Positions 1-10,900 of a stretch of 64,000 bases of DNA are shown in pieces. The translations under genes were made by a program, and so were the position numbers. Source of the stretch: Zantedeschia hybrid cultivar (lineage: Eukaryota; Streptophyta; Magnoliopsida; Alismatales; Araceae); contig JARZZO010000002.1 in the NCBI GenBank assembly GCA_030544215.1, positions 29,139,395 through 29,203,394 on the forward strand, in the 5' to 3' direction. The notes below the pieces were generated by a model that saw only the letters and a list, made by a program, of their open reading frames with translations, searched no databases and had not been told where the DNA came from. Each line of letters starts with the position of its first letter. The first letter of the stretch is position 1.

Positions 1-1174
1 AATAAACTGCTCTTCAACTTTAATGTATTCTATCTTAAGAGATCTCTTCTTGGCTCCTGCAATTGTACGAAAGAATCTAGTGTTGTTATCCCCTTCTTTA
101 GCAAAGTTCCTTGGCTCTTTGTCTCCATTTGATTTCTTCAAGGCGAAGCCAATCATTAAATTCAGCCTTAAGGGTCCCCAGTTCAAAGAATTCTTCAGAG
201 GAAAGATTATGTGAATCTGCCTTAGCTTTAAGGACTTCCAATTTGCCCATAATCAACCTCCTAGTAGCAGATTTAGTCTCTTGGATCTGATGGTTCCAAG
301 ATTTTAAACAATTTCTAAGCCTCTTGAGCTTAGTTGAGAAGGTCCTACAAGCAGAATTATGCGTAGGGCCCTCCTTCCACCAATTAGTGACCAGTTCTTT
401 AAAGCCTTCTTGAGACTGCCAGGCTATTTCGTATCTGAATATCCTGCTCTTGCTCTTTCCATCCAAAGTCTTCAGAAGCAAAGGAGTGTGATCTGAAACA
501 GATTTGTTAAGACCTATCATGGATGAATGGGGATAATATTTGATCCATTGTGTAGAAATCAGAATTCTATCAATCCTTGATTGAAAATTAAGATTTTGTA
601 GATTAGACATATTGGACCAAGTATATTTTCTGTTGGGAAGCTCCAAATCTACCAGACCACTGTCATTAATCCAACAATTAAGTTTTTCCATGTTAGCAAA
701 CCACTTTTGATTCCCATATCTCTCCCAAGGAAATCTCACTACATTGAAATCACCAAGAATGCACCACCATTTGTCCGAAAATAATTATGTCAGTCTGTGA
801 AGTTCTTGCAGACATTTATCCCTATCCTGGTCTTTGTTAGGACCATAAATGGAAGTAAGAACCCAGTTTTTGTTGTTGTTGATACCAGAGAGAGATACTG
901 ACAGACTGAACAGACCTATATCACATAAAGAGCCATGAAATTTATTTCCATTCCACATTATAATCTGTCCTCCACTGTTCCCAACTGCATGTAAGAATAC
1001 CCACTCGGAAAGAGAAGATCCACTGATCCTAGCAATGCATTGATCTTTCACTGTTTCCATTTTGGTTTCTTGAAGGCAAAAGCAGTCAATTTTGTGGCTA
1101 AAAATACAATCTCTCACTGCTCTCTGTTTAGATTCTGCATTCAACCCTCTGATGTTCCGTGAGCAAATAATCAT
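1..1174 (-). pseudogene. L1 ORF2 endonuclease domain, frameshifted
   Basis: The minus strand from 1174 begins with an endonuclease start (residues SRNIRGLN, then CLQETKM, the metal-binding QET motif), continues to YGPNKD, and after a frameshift near 740-785 gives the C-terminal half with SRIDRILIS and SDHTPLLL, the conserved SDH motif of L1 endonucleases. A further frameshift near 98 leads into the pre-reverse-transcriptase linker (AKEGDNNTRFF), which runs to the window edge. The enzyme would nick target DNA for target-primed reverse transcription. The reverse transcriptase itself is outside the window. Two frameshifts mean it is not functional. Confidence 0.85.
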
Positions 1175-1204
1175 TGCAAAAGCAAGTTCCTCCCTACCAC
1201 CTTT

Positions 1205-2690
1205 TTATCTCTGTCCATCAAGTAGAACATTGTTTTGGACATCAGAGATTTCTCTTTTTCCGATTTTCTTCCCTCCTTTATAACCTTTGGCTTTGGATGA
1301 GTTGTGCATTGCATCCGCTCTTCTCAGCTTCTTGATGAAGTTGATAACCATCTCCTCCCTACCCATAAATGAGACTCCAATCCTTTCACCGAATTGGATA
1401 ATATCCTCCGTCCACGGCTTCTCCACAGAAAGGGGTTCAGAAGATGTACAGAAAGGAACAATGGCTCTTGAGTTGTCTACCTCGTTGTTAAGGGCTAAGA
1501 ACAAACGATCGTGGTTCAGTCTGGAAGGAAGAGAATTATCAACCGGAATAAAAGGTTCAGAGAAAGTGACGATGACAACATTCTGCAACAGCGGAGAAGA
1601 GAGAGCTAGGAGGAGAGCAACTTGAGGTAGATCGCTAGCCAGATCCTTGGTCTAGGAGGAAGCCTCAGCGATCAAAGACGATACATCGGAACGAGTTGCA
1701 GAGAAACCAAATTCCGGAGAAAGGAGGAGGGGGTCGTATCGGGTATTGTCAGGTGAGAACGAAGGATCTGATAGAAGTCTAAACGACCCAAACTCCAGAT
1801 CTAGGGACGGGCCTTTCAAAAGGACCCAACAGGATCGAGTCCCGAGCCCGACACTATTTATCTTCCATACCTGCAAGGCTGTTAATTGAATTAATGGCCT
1901 TATTGAAACAACCAGACAACCCCCATAATGAGTCTTCCCCGCCTTCCTCGAGACATCGAAGGCCACACAATCATCATCTTGAATGTAGAGATTAGCACCC
2001 TTATCAGAGATACTCTTAACTGCGGCACTCTTAAAAGAAAGGGAAGCAATTCTCGAGGATAAACCAAGTGCCGACTGTTCAGTTAACTGACTCGCTCTGG
2101 AGTCAGGCGCCCGAGTCTGACTCGGCACCCATTTTTGTACAGGCAAACTCTTCGTCGCCGGGAGTGCTGGAGCCCCTGTTTTAGAAGTCACTTGAACAGG
2201 GAGGCGAGATGTAAGAATTGTAGGCAGAGACAACCTCTGCCCAAGTCTAGTCAATTGGCGCAGGCCGGTGGGGCTCCTCCACATTGCAAGACAGGGAGGA
2301 AGAAGAGGGGAGCTCGGGAGAAATAGAAATCCAGAACCTCCTGCCACCCAATCTAATTTTCAAAGAAGAAGGAATGCTCCCAGGGAATCCACCTCCACTG
2401 GAAGCCTAGCGTACAAGAGCATCTCCGAGCAAAGCATCCTGTCATCAATCTTCCGTAGACTGCCAAAACCTTCAACCAGTCCGGAATGTAGGAACGTTCC
2501 AGATGTGGAGAGGTAGATCTTTCACCAAGCACCAAACAAGTTGCCCTTCAGCTGCTGGCTTCGCTCCCTTCTCAATATTCCATTGCGAGAAATGGAAGGA
2601 GAAGCCTCTAAAGAAAACCATCTGCATAGAAAGAGCAGCTTCTCTCCATCCCTCCATCGAGGAATGCACAATGAAATCCAATGTGCTATT
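1205..2690 (-). pseudogene. L1 ORF1 (DUF4283-like RNA-binding protein), decayed
   Basis: Directly 5' of the endonuclease on the minus strand are three overlapping frames (2690-2353, 2347-1652, 1588-1205) that together look like plant LINE ORF1. The block near 2500-2560 reads VWCLVKDLPLHIWN, resembling the end of a DUF4283 domain, and the next block contains an EVDSLG-like stretch. The remainder is a basic, low-complexity linker. ORF1 proteins coat element RNA. The frames are shifted relative to each other and no single start is credible. Assignment rests on gene order plus the short motif, so it is less certain than the endonuclease. Confidence 0.6.
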
Positions 2691-2700
2691 ATAAATTTGT

Positions 2701-4120
2701 TATGGACAAATGAGTTTCCATTGAGAGGTTGCTTTTTTTTAACTGTCATTTCATCCTCTTTTTGCTTACCTTCTTGGTTTCTAAATCCTAGTCTTTATGG
2801 TGCATCATCATGTTGACACCAGAAGGTGGACGTTTGTCACTAATTTATCATCTACTTCCTTCAATTTGATGTTATGACAGCAGTTCATGTCTTATGTATT
2901 TAGGTATCCTGGTGGATTTGTCATCAGTCTAACATTCATTGAGGGGTTTCAGTTTCAGCCCTGTTGGTGTGACCTCCTTATGAAGGGACAGGCTGGTTCT
3001 CGTTTTTTTTTTTTTTTTTTGGGGGGGGGGGGTCAAAAAAAAGGAGGAGATTTGATCATTGTTTTGGTTAAATTCCTTAATTTTACTGATCTTGGATGAA
3101 GATGTACAGCTTGCTGCATTTGCATGGTCAAAAGCGAGATTTTGCCACAACGTATTCCACCAATCTTGGATGAAGATGTACAGCTTGGTGCATTTGCTTG
3201 ATCAAAAGGGAGATTTTGTCACAATTTCATGTTTTGTTGGATGCATTTCTGCACCATTAAGAGGTCATTAACTTAAAAATAGGATTCTCTAGAAATGTGT
3301 ACAGATGTGAGGGGCCATCACAAGAGAGTGGTTTCATGTATAATGGGGTGTTTGGTTACGTTTTTTTTTTTTTTTTTTTTCTCTCAAAATTTATTTTGAG
3401 GAAAGAATGAGTACTGAACCCCGTTTGGTACCAAGTTACCTTTTTTTAGGGAGCAGTTGAATTTTATAAAACTCTCCCAAGGAAAAAACACCACTTACCT
3501 TGTTTTAATTTTAAGAGAGGAAACCATCTGCATGGTGTGCCGGAGACCTCAGGCACCTCTCCTCTGTTTCATCCACTTCTCCTCTTCTTCCCTTGCTCTT
3601 CCAACTTGACCCATGTGTGCAGGATGGGTTTTGGAGATAGTTGCAGAAATGCCGGATATGATCAAACATGATTGCACTTTTTTAAAAAATTATGCTAACT
3701 TTGCCAAACTTGGTAAACATTGATTTGTAGGAATTTTAAAAATTAGGATAACTTTTTAATATAATATTTTTGGACTGCAGAACTATCTAGAAGATAAAAG
3801 TGTTCCCAAACACCCTATAACAAATGACAAATGAGGTTATATGATACAATAATTGTTACTGCTTATGTATATTTTCCCTTTTGCAAAAGATGCGGTGTCT
3901 TCTTTAATTAATCTATTTTTCCATTATAGTGTAAACTGTAATATTTGGTATCCACTTTTGCCAGTTCAACTCCAGCACAAGTTGCATTCCTAAGATTTTC
4001 ACTTTATTGGTTGAATCTATGTAGTTGATGCTGAAAAATGTGTTAGTTTTTCTAATTTATTTTTTCTTTCTATATGTTATATTAGCTTCTAAAATGTTGC
4101 ATTACTCCTTTTGTGTGTAG
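2701..4120 (+). other. UVH1 intron sequence (3' part)
   Basis: No exon of UVH1 or other coding sequence is visible here. The stretch is AT-rich, contains an 18-T plus 12-G double homopolymer at 3003-3032, a 62-bp duplication (3089-3224), a long T run near 3361-3380, and ends with the splice acceptor TTTTGTGTGTAG at 4109-4120. The UVH1 residues expected before the next exon are not encoded in any frame, so the preceding exon lies left of the window or was lost. Confidence 0.6.
3089..3224. repeat. 62-bp imperfect tandem duplication
   Basis: Positions 3089-3150 and 3163-3224 are near-identical (ATCTTGGATGAAGATGTACA at each start, a CACAA ending at each end), with a 74-bp period. Only a few substitutions separate the copies. 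No function is evident; it lies in non-coding sequence. Confidence 0.8.
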
Positions 4121-4921
4121 GTCATGCAGGAGGAGTGGGAGAAATACTTGCTGGGTAAGGCAGAATTGCTGGGCTTGCATAAAAGAAACAAGAAAATGTC
4201 TCGGGATCCTAAAGGGTTCGGTGTTCTAGATGGAGAAGTTCCAGTTGCACCTGGAGAAAACACAGGTGCTAGTAGCATAAACCAGCTGGAGAATGATGCC
4301 TTACTGGCAGCAGCATCAGAGATTAGAAATCTAGCAAAAGAAGAGACTGTTTCTGGGTTGACTTCTGAAGCACGGACGGGGATGATGAGGCATGGGAAGG
4401 GAAAAGGTAAGGCGAGGAGATACACAGGAAAAATTCTTACTTCTCAAGGCAAAAATAAAAGAAAGATAGTGGTTGAAACTGTTGCATTAGAAAGCTCAGA
4501 AGGAAACACTGCACATGGGAAATCGAATGAAGAGGATGCTGGTGGCTTGCTGGAAAATACGCTAGCTGGTGGTTCTGCATCGAAAAGTGTTCTCGGGAAG
4601 CATACACACCTGTCTGATGGAAGAGTGCTTGCAGATTCTAAGCCACTACCGCCAGTGCAATTTTATGCACTCGAAAGTGACCACAATATACTTGATATCC
4701 TTGAACCATCTGTCATTATTGTGTACCATCCAGACATGAGGTTTGTGAGAGAAGTTGAAATTTACAAGGCTGATAATCCTTCAAAGAAGTTGAAAATCTA
4801 CTTCTTGTTCTACGAGGATTCAACAGAGGCACAAAAATTTGAAGCTAGCATACGAAGGGAGAATGAAGCATTTGAATCACTCATAAGGCAGAAGTCCCTT
4901 ATGATGATCCCTGTTGATCAG
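4121..4921 (+). CDS. UVH1: UVH1 exon: linker and pre-nuclease region
   Basis: This 801-nt exon of 267 codons is phase 0 at both ends. It starts after the acceptor at 4120 with VMQEEWEKYLL and ends with IPVDQ before the donor GTTTCTTTG. The middle is a poorly conserved, basic, low-complexity linker (HGKGKGKARR). The last 90 residues carry the conserved blocks PPVQFYALESD, IIVYHPDM and FEASIRRENEAFE. Confidence 0.95.
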
Positions 4922-7900
4922 GTTTCTTTGCTCTATTCCACAATGCTGCCTTAGTCTTTATTTTATTCTTGAGTTGACTTAATGTTATATTCAATTACCC
5001 AACTCTGTATATTTGTTTGTCAATATAAACTAATTAGATTTCATTTCATATATATTCAATTTTGTCAAGCGGTTACATTTATGGGATATAACTTTTTGCA
5101 GGGTTACTCATTGATGCATACAAGCATCACGTACTTCTGCATATGTTCTGCAATAATCATGTAATATGGTACAATCTGAAAGATGCATTTGCATATACTG
5201 TCTGCCTTGTTCATCTAATTGTTATTAAATTCTTCAGATTAGTGGTTATAAAATACATAGTCTTAGCAATTTTAATCATGGATGTCTTTTGTAGGAACAC
5301 TTGGCTTTGTGTGTTAGGTGAATTCCGACTTTAGATGTTTTAAAGCCATTCATCTATCTTAGCTTCAGTTGGAGTTTAGTGTCCTTGGATCACATATGCT
5401 ACAGATTTATGGCTTATGTGTCTCCATCCAATTTAATTGTAACATGTTGGGACTAAAGTCCCTGCCTCGCACGAGAGAAGGGGCATGATCAATGCTATTC
5501 GATCACGCATCTTTTCTTGTGCTGGGCAGGGACTTCAGTTCCATGTCACCCAGCATAGAGGTAGTGGGGGAATGTCTCAGTTTCTAGTGGCTGGCCCCTA
5601 TTTCTGTGTGGGTGCAAATAGGGATGAGCTCTTCCCTACTTTGAAAATTAAATATTAGTAGTATAATTGTATATATTCTAATAATTTTAAATGTTGTAAA
5701 AATAATGTATGAAAAATATGTTTCTGCCTGTCTCAATTTCTGATTTTATTAAAAATTTGTTTCTTATACACATCAGAAATTTTATGAAATTGGTTTTTTT
5801 GAATTGAATTCCAAATGAGTCAGAATTGGGTCAGGAATTAGAAATTGGATTGCTGTTTGCACCCATATTAGTTGGCCACGGCTGGATTATTTAGTAAAAA
5901 GTATCTTTCTTAACTTTGCACATCCTTTGTTGTGAAGGATGTTGCATACAAGACTTTAGGAAGCTCTATGCAACTTGACACTTGCTACTTTATCCATGGT
6001 ATTGCCTATGCAGCTTGCTACTTTATCCATGGTATTTAGGAAGCCTTATGCAACTTGATACTTGCTACTTTATCCAGGGTATTGTTTATGTAGCTTGCTA
6101 CTTCATCCATGGTATTGTTTATCTCAGGGCTGTGAGTCTCACATTCTACTGGAGTATTCTAGAGGATCCGTAAAGGCAGAAAGTATCCAGACCCATACTG
6201 TTCGTTCCTGGATTGTGGTATCCAGACTCATAACATTCTTTCATGGACTGTAGTGTGAGGGCTACTCTTCAAAGAGTGTGTCAATTAGAGTTAATTTGAT
6301 ATAGGAAGGTTAGCAGAAAGGTTGATATCAGACTTACTTTCTATGAGTATCTACTATTTTTCCTCTCTTGCTTGAAGCCATCTCATAGTTAAAGTGGTCA
6401 ATGTCAGTCATGTAGTCAGAGGTGAGCGAGGCGATCAGGGGTTCGTTTCAGCCTCAAATGCTTAGGCGATCGCCTAGGCGTTTGAGGTGATGTGTTCTCT
6501 CATAAATCGCCATGAAGGATGAAAATGACAATATAAGAAACATAAAGAAAACATCTAAGAGAATTATATGTGAGACTTTGAGAAGCATTGATCATGTCCA
6601 ACATATAAGTAGTGGATGGTCTTAGGAATCATCAAAAATAAGAAAAAAAGTGACAGCATGTAAGAGAAAAAGGGCACTGGACATTGTTAAAAGAAGTGTT
6701 AGCCAATTTGGAATAATTCAGAATAAGAAAAAGCAATATCATATAATTTAAAAAGAAATAAACATTTGACATAGACATCATAGATAAGTGTCTAGGTGAG
6801 TGAGGCGAACATGAGGTGAGGCAAGGCATTCTGGCTCACCTCAACCTACTTCATCGCCTAGGTGAGGGAGATGATTGCCTTTGATAACATAGAATGTTAG
6901 AGATTGAAATGCAGACATCGAGGTTGGAAAGATGCTGGATGAAAAAGGTGCATGCCCATTTTACGTTTGCCTCAATTTCTTGTTGACTAAATGGGTGGCA
7001 AGGGGAAGTTTTAATCTGAAATTTGTTTCCATGATGTCCATTGTGCTGTGGAAATACCTTTGAGAATTATTTAGGTGCACTTCAACATTCTCTGCAGACA
7101 AATCGAGGAATAGGTCAGACAATAAGGATGTACCTTCACATCTTGTGAATAATAGGATTGAAATCTTTAAATCAACCCAGCCACAATGCTAAGCAACATA
7201 ATCTGGAGACTAGGTCAAACCTTTTCCTTTTTGAATCTGGTGCACTTGGGAAGATCTTCCTGCAGAATTGTGATAATGCTAAGCAACACAATCTGGAGAC
7301 TTGGCAAAATAAGCAAATCCTGCTTTTGAGCGTCCAATCTCCTTATTCTGGAAGTTGGGTGGACTTTTCCTTTGTGAATTTCAACATAGTGATCGGCACA
7401 CCTACCATGTAGTTGTAAAAGGATTCACATAGCTGGCCCTTGTCACGCCCTGATGGCCTAGTATGTCCTAAAATTATTATGTTTTTGACTGCCTCGAGCA
7501 TTATTAATTTTGACTGCCTTCTGCAACATATATACAAGTACCAAATCAATGCCTAATTAAATCTTTGCATTGCCTCTTGAAACTGTTCCTTTTGTATGCA
7601 TGTTGAGTCTATCATACTTCTAAATTTAAGTGTTTCCTTTAAATGTTGTCTTCATTCATGCTAAAGGAAATTGTTTATTGAATAATTTCTTTATATAGAT
7701 TTCCTACCATTTCCAAATCTATTTTTTGACCCACTTGAATTACTGACTTTAAATGAGTAGGCATCAGGAGCTGGTGCATTTGCTAAGCTGAGATTGCCAC
7801 TCAAAATATAATTTAGGACTTTATTTGTCTGGTAATGCAAGTAATATAAATAAATCCTTCGTATAGTGTAATCAGATTCTACAGTCACTTTTTCCTGTTT

Positions 7901-10900
7901 ATTTATTTGGATATACGACTTCTTATTTTAGCCATTTCAGGATGGACTGTGTGGTGGATTTTCTGCATCCAATGAGCCACAATCATTGATGTCACAGAAC
8001 TCAATCACTAGGAAGGCAGGTGGCAGAACAGCTTTAGAGAAAGAGATGCAGGTAGTTGCCATGAGGAAGAGTTTTCTTCAATTTTTTTCCGGATTTGTCT
8101 CTTTATTATAATAGACATTCTATTCTGCTAAATCTGTATGTTTCACAGGTCATAGTGGACATGAGGGAATTCATGAGTAGCCTTCCCAATGTTCTGCATC
8201 AGAAAGGCATGCGGATTATACCTGTGACCTTAGAAGTAGGGGACTATGTGCTCTCTCCCTTAATTTGTGTTGAAAGGAAGAGTGTAATGGATCTATTCCA
8301 AAGTTTTGCATCAGGTCGCCTATATCATCAGGTGGAAACAATGGTTCGTTACTATCAAATACCTGTGCTTCTGATAGAGTTTGCACAGGATAAAAGCTTC
8401 TCGTTTCAGGTAGTGTGCTGGTCCGAGGCTGATAAGAATGATGATTTATATGTTTGTCATCCAATTGTGCTTCTTAAACACTTAAGAAATTCTCTCTATG
8501 ATCATCAACTAACTACCTAGTTACAATTTGGTAGGATATGTGTTGAGGACATGATGTGGTCATGGTCTTTGTTCTAAATTCCCCAAGCTCAAACACTTTC
8601 TATGATCACTGTTAGTAACTAACTTTACACCGTCTAGTTGTCTTTTGCAAAGAGGGCTTTTTTATGGATGAGTGGGCACTTGTTTTGGGGGAAGCTTTTG
8701 TACATGGAAATATTCTTTTTGGGGAGAGGACTGTATTTTTTTATTTTGCCACATGTACATCTTTCATCTTCCCTCAATGAATATCTTGTATTATTCACTG
8801 TCCAGAAAAAGGTTGTTATCATAGCCTTCTGTTGGTTTCATATGTGATGTATTGAGGTTTGTAAAATATAGTCTTGTTTTTTTGTCTTTGACGCTTAATG
8901 CTGAATTTTAGATGGTCGTCAAAGTCTTATGCAAGAATGCATCTAGATGGTAATTGGAGACAGTTTTGTACAGTTTGTATTGGAGAGAGGTAATAATTCT
9001 GGAGAGTTTGGCGACCTATAATGACCAACAGCCCCCACACCACCCCACCCAATGCTCAAGTAAACTGACCATCTTGTAATCACTGATTACAGTCAGGGTA
9101 GAAGATTTGGGAACACTAAGAAATTGGGATACAAAGAAAATATCAATATAGCTCCAATCATTATATCACATGCTGAAGTTTGAATGTGTGATATTTAAAT
9201 GGAGAGAAAATGAGATCATGTGCATCAAAATCTTTCTCCCACTCTATTATTTGTTCCTTCCCTTGGTCAGTGGTAGCGAGCATCAAAGACCGGTTGGCTA
9301 GGCATTTGCCGAGGTTGCTTGGCCTGCTTCGGTGACTGTGAGGATCGTGGACAGTAGCAGGCGCAGGAATTTGGTCCAGTGGGGTCCTCAAATTGAATAC
9401 TGCGGGCCAAGTTGGAGGGAGGACAACTAAGGATGCAAACGGGTTAGATTCAGTGCGGATCTAAGGTAGATCCATGACTGTATCTATTAAGTTATCGGTT
9501 TAGAACTATTAGCCGAGCCTCAAATCAAGCCCAAACTTAGGCTCGAGCTCGATTACACTAAGCTGAGCTCGAGCCTAGCTCATTTAGGTTAAGCCCACTT
9601 AATTAAGCAAGCCCAAAGCCAGTCCATTTATATGAGCCCCAAACCATGTATGCCTTAAGGGATAAACCCAAAAGCGGAGAGCAAAGCAGGCAGCAGGTCT
9701 GTATTTATAGCATAACCTGGGGTTGGAGAAAAAAAACTAGGCGGTATAGGACTAAACCGCCGTCACGCAATAGCCCACCCGCCCAGCCAAGGAATTCCGG
9801 ATCGGATCGGGTCCCCGAATCGGGACCCGCCGATCCCGATCCGACTCGGATCGGATCGGCCGAGTCGGCCGATCCAGATGAAGTCTGGCCAGTCCGACTC
9901 GGCCAGATTAAAAAATAATAAAAAATTAAAAAAAATCAGAAAAAATCAGAAAAAAATAAAAATAAAATCAGAAAAAATTACATACATATTATTCAATTGA
10001 TGTACAATAAGAATGAATGCAATTCATGTACATCCATAAAAAACCCTAAACCCTAAAACCCTAAAACCCTAAACCCTAAACCCTAAACCCTAAAACCCTA
10101 AAACCTAAACCCTAAACCCTAAAACCCTAAACCCTTAACCCTTAACCCTTAACCCTAAACCCTAAACCCTAAACCCTAAACCCTAAACCCTTAACCCTTA
10201 ACCCTTAACCCTTAACCCTTAAACCCTTAACCCTTAAACCCTTAAACCCTTAAACCCTTAAACCCTTAACCCTTAAACCCTAAACCCTAAACCCTAAACC
10301 CTTAACCCTTAACCCTTAACCCTTAACCCAAAACCCTAAAACCCTAAAACCTAAACCCTAAACCCTAAACCCTTAACCCTTAACCCTTAACCCTTAACCC
10401 TAAAACCCTAAAACCTAAACCCTAAACCCTAAACCCTAAACCCTAAACCCTAAACCCAAAAACCCTAAACCCCTAAACCCTTAAACCTTAAGGGGGGGAC
10501 CGAAATCGGCCCGAACCGGACCAGATCGGGTTCGGACCGGCCGATCTGGCCGGTCCGGCCCCGATCTGGTCCGGTTCGGGCCGATTTCGGCCTGTTTTTT
10601 TTTTTTTTTTTTTCAAATCGGTGGGGGGGAACAGTGAAATCCCCCCCGAATCGGATCGGAACCCGCCGATCTCGATCCCAATCGGCCGATTCGGATCGGA
10701 ATCGGCCGATTCCGCAATCCATGCGCCCAGCTGCAGCATGCTTGCCCATTAGTCCTACATCGGCTGCGTGAAAAGTTTATGGCGCCTTATATCCTTCAGA
10801 ATAGTTCACGTGTTCAAGCAGCTGCTGCTCCAACCCTTGCTACTCGTTGTGATTCCCATGTTTGTTGTGAACTTGGGAGACTTAAATGAAGTAATAATGT

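Larger units (their letters stand above)
1..2700 (-). mobile_element. L1-type LINE, 5' part, decayed
   Basis: A non-LTR retrotransposon of the plant L1 type lies antisense to UVH1. Reading the minus strand from about 2700 downward there is an ORF1-like region, then an apurinic-type endonuclease, then the start of the linker to reverse transcriptase, which leaves the window at position 1. Several frameshifts separate the conserved blocks, so the copy is dead. Its position upstream of a UVH1 exon that starts with a splice acceptor implies it sits in a UVH1 intron; this is inference because the upstream exon is outside the window. The right boundary near 2700 is approximate. Confidence 0.85.
4922..7940 (+). 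other. UVH1 intron, 3.0 kb
   Basis: Donor GTTTCTTTG, acceptor GCCATTTCAG. No coding sequence is supported inside. It holds a minisatellite (5981-6116) and a possible small non-autonomous transposon (about 6405-6890). The rest is AT-rich single-copy-looking DNA. Confidence 0.85.

Noticed and set aside
3059..3271. 70-codon ORF over the 62-bp duplication as a UVH1 exon
   Set aside because: It does not match UVH1 and has no convincing splice sites.
8410..8520. Extension of the nuclease exon to the stop at 8520
   Set aside because: Homology stops exactly at the GTAGTG donor, and the next homologous residues start at 12663.
10749..10765. AGTCCTACATCGG resembles the plant snRNA upstream element
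   Set aside because: There is one mismatch, no TATA at the required distance and no snRNA-like sequence downstream.
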